27,631 nt of DNA, taken from assembly GCA_948857205.1 (NCBI GenBank), contig CAQPRV010000054.1, positions 1 through 27,631 of the forward strand, given 5' to 3'. Shown here in pieces: positions 8,813 to 16,525 of the stretch; the stretch's first letter is position 1, and each line of letters begins with the position of its first letter. Origin of the DNA: an uncultured Clostridia bacterium (lineage in GTDB: Bacteria > Bacillota > Clostridia > TANB77 > CAG-508). The notes under the pieces are model-generated. The model was not told the DNA's origin and made no database searches. It worked only from the letters and a program-made list of their open reading frames with translations. The position numbers and the translations under genes were made by a program.

Positions 8813-9365
8813 ATGTTTGAAACATGGGACGAATTAGAAGAATCAATTAAAGGGTGTAATAAGTGCAAATTATGTAGAACTAGGCAGAATATAGTTTTTG
8901 GAGTAGGGAATAGAGTGGCTGATATAATGTTTATAGGAGAAGGACCAGGAGCAGACGAAGATAGGCTTCGGAGAACCTTTTGTTGGACGAGCTGGAAAGC
9001 TAATGAATATGGCTTTTCAAGCAATTGGCTTAAAAAGAGAAGATATATATATTGCAAATATTGTTAAATGTAGACCTCCTTCAAATAGAAATCCAGAACA
9101 AGATGAAGCAATAGCATGCCTAAATTATTTAAGAAATCAAGTTATGCTTGTAAAGCCAAAGATAATTGTTTTATTAGGTAGTGTTGCACTTAAAAATATA
9201 TTGGGAAAAGAGTATGGAATAACTTCAGCTAGGGGCAATTGGGTAGAAAAGAAAGGGATTAAATATATGCCAACTTGGCACCCAGCTGCTTTACTTAGAG
9301 ATGAAGTAAAGAAAATTGACTTTATTAAGGATTTACAATTAGTATTAGATGACATAAATAAATAA
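8813..9365 (+). CDS. udg: Family 4 uracil-DNA glycosylase (Fe-S), read through a +1 frameshift at CGG
   Basis: Removes uracil from DNA to start base excision repair. Frame 1 (8813-8968) encodes 52 residues with CNKCKLC (Cys15, Cys18, Cys21) and GEGPGADEDRL. The next codon would be CGG (8969-8971); dropping C8969 joins GGA and gives GEPFVGRAGKLMN, completing motif A. Downstream are Cys86 and Cys102 (Fe-S ligands with the N-terminal pair) and motif B TWHPAALLRD. The joined protein is 183 aa, the normal family size. Without the shift translation ends after about 85 residues. Both halves are well conserved with no other lesion, so this is unlikely to be a decaying gene. GGGAG precedes the ATG. 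Confidence 0.9.
8966..8972 (+). other. Probable +1 recoding site in udg (CTT CGG A)
   Basis: Upstream frame reads AGG CTT CGG AGA; the functional frame needs AGG CTT (C) GGA GAA. The extra base is C8969, between Leu52 and the motif A Gly53. P-site CTT could slip to TTC while keeping most pairing, as CUU does in the prfB shift. No clear Shine-Dalgarno-like stimulator at prfB spacing is seen. Confidence 0.75.
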
Positions 9366-9399
9366 AATAATAGGAATTAAAGAAAAAAGTGAGGATAAT

Positions 9400-10671
9400 A
9401 TGAAAGAAGAAATAAACGAAAAAGCTAATTATTGTTTAAATTGTAAAGTTAAACCTTGTTCCGTAAAAGGATGTCCACTAGGAAATGATATACCAAATTT
9501 TATAGAGAAACTAAAAGAAGAAGAATATGAAGAAGCATATAAAATCTTATGCGAAACTACGGTATTATCAGGAATATGTGGAAGAATATGTCCACATGAA
9601 AAACAATGCCAAGGTTCTTGTATACGTGGAATAAAAGGTGAGCCAGTTTCTATAGGTGAACTAGAGACATATATTTTTGAAAAGGCAAGACAAGAAGGAA
9701 ATAGTTTATTAAAGGTTTGGCAAGATGAAATAAAATCAAAAAAGAAAATCAAGGGAAATAAAAAGGTAGCTATAATTGGTGGAGGACCAGCTGGATTAAC
9801 TTGTAGTGCGTTTTTAGCCAAAAATGGAGTAGAAGTAACTATTTATGAAAAATATAATTACTTAGGTGGTTTATTAGTTCATGGTATACCAGAATTTAGA
9901 TTATCAAAAGAAATAGTAAAAGAAACTGTTAATAGTATTTTAGAATTAGGTATAAAAGTTGAATATAATAGGGAATTAGGAAAAGACATAACCCTAAAGG
10001 AATTAAGAGAAAAATATGATGCAATATTTTTATCAATTGGAGCAAATGTTTCTTCAAAAATGGGAGTTGAAGGTGAGGATTTAAATGGAGTATTTGGAGG
10101 AAATGAATTATTAGAGTATAATTTACATCTTAATTATAAAGGAAAGAAAGTTGCTATTATTGGTGGTGGAAATGTTGCAATGGATTGTGCTAGAACTATA
10201 AAAAGGTTAGGAGCTAAAGATGTAAAAGTTATTTATAGAAGAGCAAGAGAACAAATGCCAGCTGAGGATAAGGAAGTTCAGGATGCAATCCAAGAAGGAG
10301 TAGAATTTTTATTTCAAAATAATATAGTAAAAATTATAGGTAAGGATAAAGTTGAAAAGGTAGAATTAATTAAAACTGAGCTAGTTCAAAAAGATGAAGA
10401 TACTAGGTTAGTTCCTGTAAATATAAGCAATAGTAATTATATATTAGATTTTGATTATGTTGTAATGGCTTTAGGATCAAAGGCTGAAAAGTTTGTTAGT
10501 GAATTAGGATTAGATTTAAATAAGTGGGGAAATATTAAGGTTGATGATAATTATGAGACTTCTATGCCAAATGTTTTTGCTGGAGGAGATATTGCAGGTG
10601 TTAAAAGTACTGTTGCTTGGTCTGCTTTTTCTGGTAGAGAAACTGCAAAACAAATTTTAAAGTGTTTATAG
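9400..10671 (+). CDS. GltD-like NAD(P)-dependent FAD/Fe-S oxidoreductase
   Basis: 423 aa, related to the small subunit of NADPH-dependent glutamate synthase (GltD) and to NfnB. The N-terminal domain has two cysteine clusters, CLNCKVKPC...GCP and CGRICPHEKQCQGSC, expected to bind [4Fe-4S] centres. The FAD Rossmann motif GGGPAG is at 127-132 and the NAD(P)H motif IIGGGNVAMD at about 253-262. MPAEDKEVQDAIQEGV and the terminal GGDIAG...TVAWSAFSGR are typical of the family. No glutamate synthase large subunit or NfnA partner is adjacent, so the electron acceptor is unknown. The ATG follows GTGAGGAT; udg lies 34 bases upstream and may be co-transcribed. Confidence 0.9.
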   Translation: MKEEINEKANYCLNCKVKPCSVKGCPLGNDIPNFIEKLKEEEYEEAYKILCETTVLSGICGRICPHEKQCQGSCIRGIKGEPVSIGELETYIFEKARQEGNSLLKVWQDEIKSKKKIKGNKKVAIIGGGPAGLTCSAFLAKNGVEVTIYEKYNYLGGLLVHGIPEFRLSKEIVKETVNSILELGIKVEYNRELGKDITLKELREKYDAIFLSIGANVSSKMGVEGEDLNGVFGGNELLEYNLHLNYKGKKVAIIGGGNVAMDCARTIKRLGAKDVKVIYRRAREQMPAEDKEVQDAIQEGVEFLFQNNIVKIIGKDKVEKVELIKTELVQKDEDTRLVPVNISNSNYILDFDYVVMALGSKAEKFVSELGLDLNKWGNIKVDDNYETSMPNVFAGGDIAGVKSTVAWSAFSGRETAKQILKCL

Positions 10672-10711
10672 TATTTCTTGAAATTTTAACTTAAGTAAAA
10701 ATAAGATAAAA

Positions 10712-10753
10712 ATTTTAAGTGATTGTAGATAAAATTATACAATCACTTAAAAT
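10712..10753. terminator. Bidirectional terminator-like hairpin between convergent genes
   Basis: A perfect 16-bp inverted repeat, ATTTTAAGTGATTGTA at 10712-10727 and its complement at 10738-10753, with a 10-base loop. It sits between the converging GltD-like gene and the minus-strand HExxH gene. The arm (CAATCACTTAAAAT) resembles the terminal arm of the MITE at 15343-15543 (CAATCGCYTAAAAT), so it might derive from a related element. Confidence 0.65.
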
Positions 10754-10774
10754 ATATTATAATTAAATTTATTT

Positions 10775-11887
10775 TTACTTATTGTTAATTGTTTCTTTGT
10801 TTAAAGAAGATCCAAAAACTAATTTTTTTAAAGCTTTGAAAAAAGCTATTATCTTACGTTCCTTTTTAGAAAAAACTTTTAATGAAGTAGGAATTTCTTC
10901 AATTCCATTCTCTAAAGCATTATATTTGTTTTCAAGTTCATCCATTTTATTAACATAGTAATCACTAAAGAAAGTATATCCTTCGGCAAAACCAAGATAA
11001 TCTTTAAAAGTGTATAACTTTTTTCTATAATTTTCTAATTCTTCTAAATTTGATATGTTATTGAAAGCATTATCAAAATAACTAGAAATAATTAAATTTT
11101 GAGTTCTCATAAAAGTTAGAGTAATTTCGTTTTTCAATTCTTCAATTTTCTTAAGCATACCATCAACTTTACGATTTCTATCTTCAATTTCCGCAATTTT
11201 ATTATTTAATTTAATAATATTTTCTTCAGCAGAAAGTATATCATCAATTGCATTTTGAACTGCCATAAAAGTCTTAGGTGTTATAAGACCAGAGAGTTTA
11301 TTTTTAAAGTTATCATTACTTTTTATAGTACTTTCGAATAATATATCTTCTCCAATTAAATATGCTAATTGATTAACTAGGCAACATTCCAATGGATAAT
11401 AGGAAGGGCTTATTGTTTCAAAACTTATACCAAAATATTTTACATATTCTTTTGGTATACCATTAATCTTTGATGCTATAAGCTGAACGGCAGCTTCATT
11501 TAAGCCTAAACCATATATTTTAAATTCTGTGTAATCACAAAGTCCCATTCTTATTAAATAATTTTTTTTATCTTTTACTTCCTGAATATAATGAATACAC
11601 TCATGAATAGCAAATTCTTCTAAATCATTATCATCAATATGTTCATTAAAATAGATTGATGAATTTTTATAAAAATAATTTGCTTCTGCCATTCCATCAG
11701 GTATTTTAGCTTTATACATGTTTAACCTAGACAACTGTATAAAAAGCTCATTTTGGTTAAAACCATACTCAGGAAAGGTATTACATATTTTTTTAGATAT
11801 ACTCATAGCCATTGAATTAACTTTTAGTGTATCTATTTTTTCAATTACTTCAATTCCTTCTTTTTTTAAATTTGATTCAATACTCAT
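10775..11887 (-). CDS. Uncharacterised protein with zincin-like HExxH motif and coiled coil
   Basis: 370 aa, family not recognised. Residues 92-99 read EFAIHECIH, a HExxH zinc-binding signature (His95, Glu96, His99), and LNEAAVQ places Glu131 about 32 residues on, a plausible third ligand as in gluzincins. Residues about 215-255 form a charged heptad-like segment (ENIIKLNNKIAEIEDRN), probably a coiled coil. The C-terminus has a basic amphipathic stretch (KIIAFFKALKKLVFG) that could touch membrane. No signal peptide, so the peptidase domain is probably cytoplasmic. AAGGAGAAGG precedes the ATG at 11887. Monocistronic, with a hairpin after the stop. Activity and substrate are inferred from the motif only. 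Confidence 0.7.
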   Translation of the reverse strand: MSIESNLKKEGIEVIEKIDTLKVNSMAMSISKKICNTFPEYGFNQNELFIQLSRLNMYKAKIPDGMAEANYFYKNSSIYFNEHIDDNDLEEFAIHECIHYIQEVKDKKNYLIRMGLCDYTEFKIYGLGLNEAAVQLIASKINGIPKEYVKYFGISFETISPSYYPLECCLVNQLAYLIGEDILFESTIKSNDNFKNKLSGLITPKTFMAVQNAIDDILSAEENIIKLNNKIAEIEDRNRKVDGMLKKIEELKNEITLTFMRTQNLIISSYFDNAFNNISNLEELENYRKKLYTFKDYLGFAEGYTFFSDYYVNKMDELENKYNALENGIEEIPTSLKVFSKKERKIIAFFKALKKLVFGSSLNKETINNK

Positions 11888-12090
11888 AATCCTTCTCCTT
11901 ATAACAACTATAATTATTATACTATAAAAAGACTTAATATTTATTTCAACAGTATTAAATATTAATTACATTTTAGTTACATTACTTATTAATTTAATTA
12001 AATTTCACAATAAAATATAATTAAGTTATTAAATTAAGTATAAATTAGAGCAAATATCGATTTTTGTAAGAATTTGTCGATGAAAAATTC

Positions 12091-12119
12091 TTGACATTAA
12101 CAACTTAACTCGTTATAAT
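12091..12119 (+). promoter_or_regulatory. Consensus sigma-A promoter of the 12-residue-repeat gene
   Basis: TTGACA at 12091-12096 and TATAAT at 12114-12119, separated by exactly 17 bases: a perfect consensus. The expected start near 12126 leaves a leader of about 40 bases before the ATG at 12166, containing GGAGG at 12153-12157. Confidence 0.9.
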
Positions 12120-12165
12120 AATAACACAATTAATTGTAGTAAAATTGAAAAAAGGAGGTAACAGT

Positions 12166-12816
12166 ATGACTAAGGAAGAAAAGGAAGAATTTTTTCAAAC
12201 AATGAAAATTATAATAGTTGAGACTGTAAATGTAGCAGTAGATAAAGCAGTAACAAAATCAGTAGATGTAGCAGTAAAGAAAGCAGTAGCAAAAGAAGTA
12301 GACATAGCAGTAAAGAAAGCAGTAGCAAAAGAAGTAGACATAGCAGTAAAGAAGGCAGTAGCAAAAGAAGTAGATATAGCAGTTAAAAGAGCAGTAGCAA
12401 AAGAAATAGATATTGTGGTAAAAAATACAATAACAAAATCAGTAAATATAGAGATAAAAAACACATTAACACAATCAATAGGTGATTTAATAGATAGTAA
12501 AATAGAGAAAACTATTGCACCTTTAAGACAAGATATTAATTATTTAAAACAAGAGGTAAAGAATTTTAATCAAGAAATGATAGAATTAAAAGAAATGATA
12601 ATACCAAGCATGCAAAAAGAAATTAGAAGTATTAGTAGAGCTGTCACAGTAATAGAAGTAGAACATGGAAAAAAATTAGATATTCTATTTGAAGCTTACA
12701 CAATTAACTTAGATAATATAGAAAAAAGCAAAAGAAAAATTCATTTCTGCGAGAAAAAAATTGAACAACATGATGGCGAAATCTACTATTTAAAATCCAG
12801 TTTAAACAAGATATAA
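12166..12816 (+). CDS. Uncharacterised helical protein with seven 12-residue repeats
   Basis: 216 aa starting at ATG 12166, chosen because GGAGG lies 8 bases upstream (a TTG at 12145 precedes the ribosome site). Residues 21-104 are seven 12-residue units of the type VDIAVKKAVAKE; the central four are nearly identical and the outer ones diverge (VNVAVDKAVTKS first, VNIEIKNTLTQS last). Hydrophobic residues at positions 1, 5 and 9 with alternating Lys/Glu suggest a long amphipathic helix. The C-terminal half (LRQDINYLKQEVKNF through LKSSLNKI) is a coiled-coil region containing EHGKKLDILFEAY, seen in small uncharacterised Bacillota proteins. No signal peptide or membrane helix. Driven by a perfect promoter and closed by its own terminator, so likely well expressed. 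Function unknown. Confidence 0.75.
   Translation: MTKEEKEEFFQTMKIIIVETVNVAVDKAVTKSVDVAVKKAVAKEVDIAVKKAVAKEVDIAVKKAVAKEVDIAVKRAVAKEIDIVVKNTITKSVNIEIKNTLTQSIGDLIDSKIEKTIAPLRQDINYLKQEVKNFNQEMIELKEMIIPSMQKEIRSISRAVTVIEVEHGKKLDILFEAYTINLDNIEKSKRKIHFCEKKIEQHDGEIYYLKSSLNKI
12226..12477 (+). repeat. Seven 36-bp in-frame tandem repeats
   Basis: Seven consecutive 36-base units begin at 12226, 12262, 12298, 12334, 12370, 12406 and 12442. Units 2-5 differ at only a few positions while units 1, 6 and 7 have drifted, the pattern expected from recent expansion in the middle of the array. The period is a multiple of three, so copy-number change would keep the frame. Confidence 0.9.
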
Positions 12817-12853
12817 GCCTATTTAGTATCAAAAATAATACAAATAGGCTTAT
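12813..12853. terminator. Bidirectional terminator between the repeat-protein gene and leuS
   Basis: ATAAGCCTATTT at 12813-12824 pairs with AAATAGGCTTAT at 12842-12853 across a 17-base loop. The plus-strand stop codon (12814-12816) lies inside the left arm and leuS ends at 12861, so the hairpin can serve both converging transcripts. Confidence 0.75.
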
Positions 12854-12860
12854 AGAAAAA

Positions 12861-15257
12861 TTATTTCACAACAATATTATAAATCTTATTTTTAACATAA
12901 ATTTCTTTTACAATAGTCTTTCCATCCAACTTAGAATCAATAGCCATATGAACTTTTTCTTTTATAGAGTTTTCGTTTTCATCTAAAGAAATTTGAATAG
13001 TTGTTTTCAATTTTCCATTAAATTGAATAGGTAAAGTTAATTCTTCATTAATAGTTTTAGAATCATCATATTCAGGCCATTTTTCATAACTAATAGTATT
13101 ATTATATCCAAGAACAACATTCCACAATTCTTCTGTAATATGAGGAGCAATTGGATTTAATAACTTTAAGAAACCTTCAGCATAAACAGTTGGAAATATG
13201 TTTTCTTTATTAACAGAATTTATAAAAATCATCATTTGAGAAATTGCAGTGTTAAAATTCATTGTTTCATAATCCTTAGTAACTTTTTTTACTGTAAAAT
13301 GATATATTCTTTCAAGATTTTTATTTTCTGTATTTTGAATTTTATTAGATTCAGCATATAATCTCCAAACTTTATCTAAGAACTTTTTAGAACCATCAAT
13401 TCCATTAGGATCCCAAGGCTTCGCACTTTCTAATGGTCCCATAAACATTTCATAAACTCTTAAAGCATCCGCACCATATTCTTTTACCATATCATCAGGA
13501 TTAATAACATTCCCTTTTGATTTACTCATCTTTTCACCATTTGGTCCTAAAATCATACCTTGATGACGTAATTTTGCGAAAGGTTCTTTAACAGGCGATA
13601 AACCCTTATCATACAAATATTCATTCCAAAATCTTGCATATAATAAATGACCAACTGCATGTTCAGATCCTCCTACATATAAATCAACAGGCATCCAATG
13701 TTTTAGTAATTCTTGGTTTGCAAATTGTTCTGTATTTTTTGAATCAATATATCTTAAAAAATACCAGCTAGAGCCAGCAGCACCTGGCATTGTACTTGTT
13801 TCTCTTTTGGCACTTGTACCATTATATACAGTATTAACCCAATCAGTAGCTTTATCTAATGGAGATGCACCAGATTTTGATGGACTATAGTTTTCTAATT
13901 CAGGTAGTACCAAAGGTAGTTCATTTTCAGGTAAAATTTCAGTTTCACCATTTTCTGTATAAACAATAGGAATTGGCTCTCCCCAATAACGTTGTCTTGC
14001 AAAAATCCATTCTCTTAATTTATAATTAACTTTTTTATATCCTATTTTTTGTTCTTCTAACCAAGATATTATTTTATTTATTGCATCTTCTTTGTTTAAA
14101 CCATTTAAAAATTCTGAATTGATATGTAATCCATCACCTACAAAAGCTTCTTTAGATATGTCACCACCTTCTAAAACAGGTATAATTTTTATACCAAATT
14201 TAGTTGCAAATTCATAATCTCTTTGATCATGAGCAGGTACTGCCATAATTGCACCTGTACCATAGGTTACTAGAACATAATCAGAAATCCAAATTGGAAT
14301 TTTTTCGTTATTTACTGGATTTATGGCATAACTTCCTGTAAATACGCCAGTTTTGTCTTTGTTTAATTCAGTTCTTTCTAAATCAGATTTCGAAGCTGAT
14401 TGTCTAATATAATCTTCTACAACACTTTTTTGTTCCTTTGTAGTTATTTGTGAAACTATTTCGTGTTCAGGTGATAAAACACAATAGGTACTACCGAATA
14501 AGGTATCAGGTCTTGTGGTAAATACAGTAAATTCTAAATTGTTGCTATCTGCAACTTTAAAGCTAATTTCTGCTCCAACTGATTTACCAATCCAATTTCT
14601 TTCAATGTCTTTGGTTGATTCAGGCCAATCAATTTCTTCTAATCCTGCTAGCAATTTTTCAGCATATTTTGGAATGTCTAATACCCACTGCTTCATATTT
14701 TTACGAATAACAGGGAAACCTCCTCTTTCGCTTTTTCCATTTATTACTTCATCATTAGATAATACACATCCCAATTCTTCACACCAGTTTACAGGCATTT
14801 CTACTAGTTTAGCTAATCCGTCTTTATATAATTCGCTAAATATTTTTTGCGTCCATTTGTAATAATCAGGATCACATGTAGCTATCTCTTTGTCCCAGTC
14901 AAAAGAAAATCCTAGCATTTTTAGTTGTCTTTTAAAGGTTTCTATATTTTCTTTGGTAAATCCTGCAGGATGATTTCCTGTTTTTATTGCATATTGTTCA
15001 GCTGGTAATCCAAAGGCATCCCACCCCATTGGATGTAATACATTGTAGCCTTGCATTCTTTTCATTCTTGATATGATATCTGTTGCTGTATATCCTTCTG
15101 GATGACCAACATGTAATCCTTGTCCTGATGGATATGGGAACATGTCTAAGGCATAGTATTTGGGCTTTGAAAAATCCCATACATCTGTATAATACGTTTT
15201 ATTTTCATCCCAGTAGTTTTGCCATTTTTTTTCTACTTCTCTAAAATTATATGACAT
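12861..15257 (-). CDS. leuS: Leucyl-tRNA synthetase
   Basis: 798 aa class I synthetase, near the lower end for bacterial LeuRS, charging tRNA-Leu. The HIGH-type motif is HVGH (49-52) in YPSGQGLHVGHPEGYTATD, and KMSKS is at 576-580 in GEKMSKSKGNVINP. The CP1 editing domain is present (TTRPDTLFGSTYCVL, and GTGAIMAVPAHDQRDYEFA), as is a C-terminal anticodon-binding domain ending in a short UNE-like segment (VKEIYVKNKIYNIVVK). GGAGAA precedes the ATG at 15257. The leader predicted from its promoter is only about 40 bases, with no room for a T-box, unusual for a clostridial leuS. Confidence 0.97.
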   Translation of the reverse strand: MSYNFREVEKKWQNYWDENKTYYTDVWDFSKPKYYALDMFPYPSGQGLHVGHPEGYTATDIISRMKRMQGYNVLHPMGWDAFGLPAEQYAIKTGNHPAGFTKENIETFKRQLKMLGFSFDWDKEIATCDPDYYKWTQKIFSELYKDGLAKLVEMPVNWCEELGCVLSNDEVINGKSERGGFPVIRKNMKQWVLDIPKYAEKLLAGLEEIDWPESTKDIERNWIGKSVGAEISFKVADSNNLEFTVFTTRPDTLFGSTYCVLSPEHEIVSQITTKEQKSVVEDYIRQSASKSDLERTELNKDKTGVFTGSYAINPVNNEKIPIWISDYVLVTYGTGAIMAVPAHDQRDYEFATKFGIKIIPVLEGGDISKEAFVGDGLHINSEFLNGLNKEDAINKIISWLEEQKIGYKKVNYKLREWIFARQRYWGEPIPIVYTENGETEILPENELPLVLPELENYSPSKSGASPLDKATDWVNTVYNGTSAKRETSTMPGAAGSSWYFLRYIDSKNTEQFANQELLKHWMPVDLYVGGSEHAVGHLLYARFWNEYLYDKGLSPVKEPFAKLRHQGMILGPNGEKMSKSKGNVINPDDMVKEYGADALRVYEMFMGPLESAKPWDPNGIDGSKKFLDKVWRLYAESNKIQNTENKNLERIYHFTVKKVTKDYETMNFNTAISQMMIFINSVNKENIFPTVYAEGFLKLLNPIAPHITEELWNVVLGYNNTISYEKWPEYDDSKTINEELTLPIQFNGKLKTTIQISLDENENSIKEKVHMAIDSKLDGKTIVKEIYVKNKIYNIVVK

Positions 15258-15306
15258 ATTAAATTCTCCTTTTTTAGTTATTTTAAATAATTTATAATTT
15301 GTTGAT

Positions 15307-15335
15307 ATTATATAACAAAAATATTGTCATTTCAA
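15307..15335 (-). promoter_or_regulatory. Predicted leuS promoter
   Basis: On the minus strand, TTGAAA (15330-15335) and TATAAT (15307-15312) are separated by 17 bases. The -35 box overlaps the direct repeat CAAGAAATAT (15333-15342) that flanks the MITE-like element, so the element sits immediately upstream of the promoter. Confidence 0.75.
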
Positions 15336-15342
15336 GAAATAT

Positions 15343-15543
15343 AAGGCAATCGCTTAAAATTTTAATTATTTATTTGTATTTATAAAATCTACTCGCTCCC
15401 AAAGGATTATAATTATTTATTATTTGCGTTGCCCCATTCTCAAAATTCTATAGAAAAGTTTTCTAACTTTTCTAAGAATTTTGGAACGGTTACCCCTGAA
15501 ATCACTCAAAAATAAATAATTAAAATTTTAGGCGATTGTCTTG
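15343..15543. mobile_element. MITE-like element with terminal inverted repeats and 10-bp target duplication
   Basis: About 201 bp without a gene. The ends are near-perfect inverted repeats of about 30 bp: the left begins AAGGCAATCGCTTAAAAT and the right end, read on the other strand, AAGACAATCGCCTAAAAT, both continuing into TTTAATTATTTA. CAAGAAATAT is directly repeated on each side (15333-15342 and 15544-15553), as expected for a target-site duplication. An internal hairpin (CAAAATTCT, AGAAAAGTT / AACTTTTCT, AGAATTTTG) fills the centre. The element is non-autonomous; the mobilising transposase is not in the window. Confidence 0.82.
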
Positions 15544-15553
15544 CAAGAAATAT

Positions 15554-15740
15554 TTTAGATATTTTTTTCTCATTATTTAATTATTTACCACAAAAATAAA
15601 AATTTGTAGGGCTTAGGTAGCTTGAGTCAATATCTATTTAATAAACTATAACCTTTACTTATAAAAAAACAAAAGTTAAAGTCATACAAGAATTGAATAA
15701 TATAATAAAAAGTGATAAAATTCAAAAAGAGGTGTATATT
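15554..15740. other. Intergenic region upstream of the HD gene
   Basis: Between the MITE-like element and the HD-domain gene. A TATAAT at about 15698-15703 may be a -10 box, but no matching -35 was seen. No gene or RNA element recognised. Confidence 0.3.
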
Positions 15741-16511
15741 ATGATAGATTTAAGTAAAGCAAGAAAAGCTTTCAAAGAATATGTAAAAAATTACAATCCA
15801 GAAGACAAACAAGTAAGTTTAAAAATAAAACATATAGAAAGGACTGCAATTATAGCAAGAAAAATAGCAGAAGCATTAGAACTAGAAAGAGAAGACATAG
15901 AACTAGCAGAATTAATAGGTTTATTACATGATATAGGTAGATTTGAACAAATAAGAAGATTTCATACCTTTTCTGATAGAGATAGTATAAATCATGGAGA
16001 AGCTGGTGTAGAAGTTTTATTTAAACAAGGTAAAATAAGAGAATTTATAGAAGATGATAAATATGACAATATAATAAGACTTGCAATTTTAAATCATAAT
16101 AGAGCAGGAATAGAAGATGGACTACAACCAAGAGAATTATTGCATGCAAGATTAATAAAAGACGCAGATAAAACAGACATATTTTATACTTTAACTATTG
16201 AGGATATAAAAGCAATATATGGAACCTATGATTTTTCAGATGACAAAATATCTGATGAAATTTACAGAGAGTTTATGGAAGAAAAAAGAATAGACTATAA
16301 AAATAGAAAAGGACCAGCAGATGTTTTATTATCACATTTTAAATTTGTTTATAATTTCTACTTTGATTATGGACTAAAATATATATATGATAATAAATAT
16401 TTAGATAAGTTATATAACAGATTTACTTTTAAAGATGAAGAAACAACTAGAAGATATAAAGAAATATATGAAACTGCAAAAAAATATATAGAAAACAAAT
16501 TAAAATTATAA
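15741..16511 (+). CDS. HD-domain phosphohydrolase
   Basis: 256 aa from ATG 15741, preferred over an upstream start at 15693 because AGAGGTG lies just before it. HD superfamily metal ligands are visible: His31 in IKHIERTAIIAR, His63-Asp64 in LIGLLHDIGRF, His85 in NHGEAG, a further histidine in AILNHNR, and the closing Asp in LIKDADKTD. Proteins of this family hydrolyse phosphate esters (nucleotides or signalling nucleotides); the substrate here cannot be predicted. topB begins 14 bases after the stop, so the two genes probably form an operon. Confidence 0.88.
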   Translation: MIDLSKARKAFKEYVKNYNPEDKQVSLKIKHIERTAIIARKIAEALELEREDIELAELIGLLHDIGRFEQIRRFHTFSDRDSINHGEAGVEVLFKQGKIREFIEDDKYDNIIRLAILNHNRAGIEDGLQPRELLHARLIKDADKTDIFYTLTIEDIKAIYGTYDFSDDKISDEIYREFMEEKRIDYKNRKGPADVLLSHFKFVYNFYFDYGLKYIYDNKYLDKLYNRFTFKDEETTRRYKEIYETAKKYIENKLKL

Positions 16512-16525
16512 GGAAAGAGAAGAAA

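Noticed and set aside
8969..8971. CGG simply meaning arginine, with the genes split into separate ORFs
   Set aside because: Reading CGG as Arg without a shift ends each protein within a few to about 30 codons and breaks invariant motifs, while the other frame continues the conserved protein exactly at the next base.
9429..9821. 130-aa minus-strand ORF opposite the GltD-like gene
   Set aside because: Shadow of the well-supported plus-strand gene with no ribosome site.
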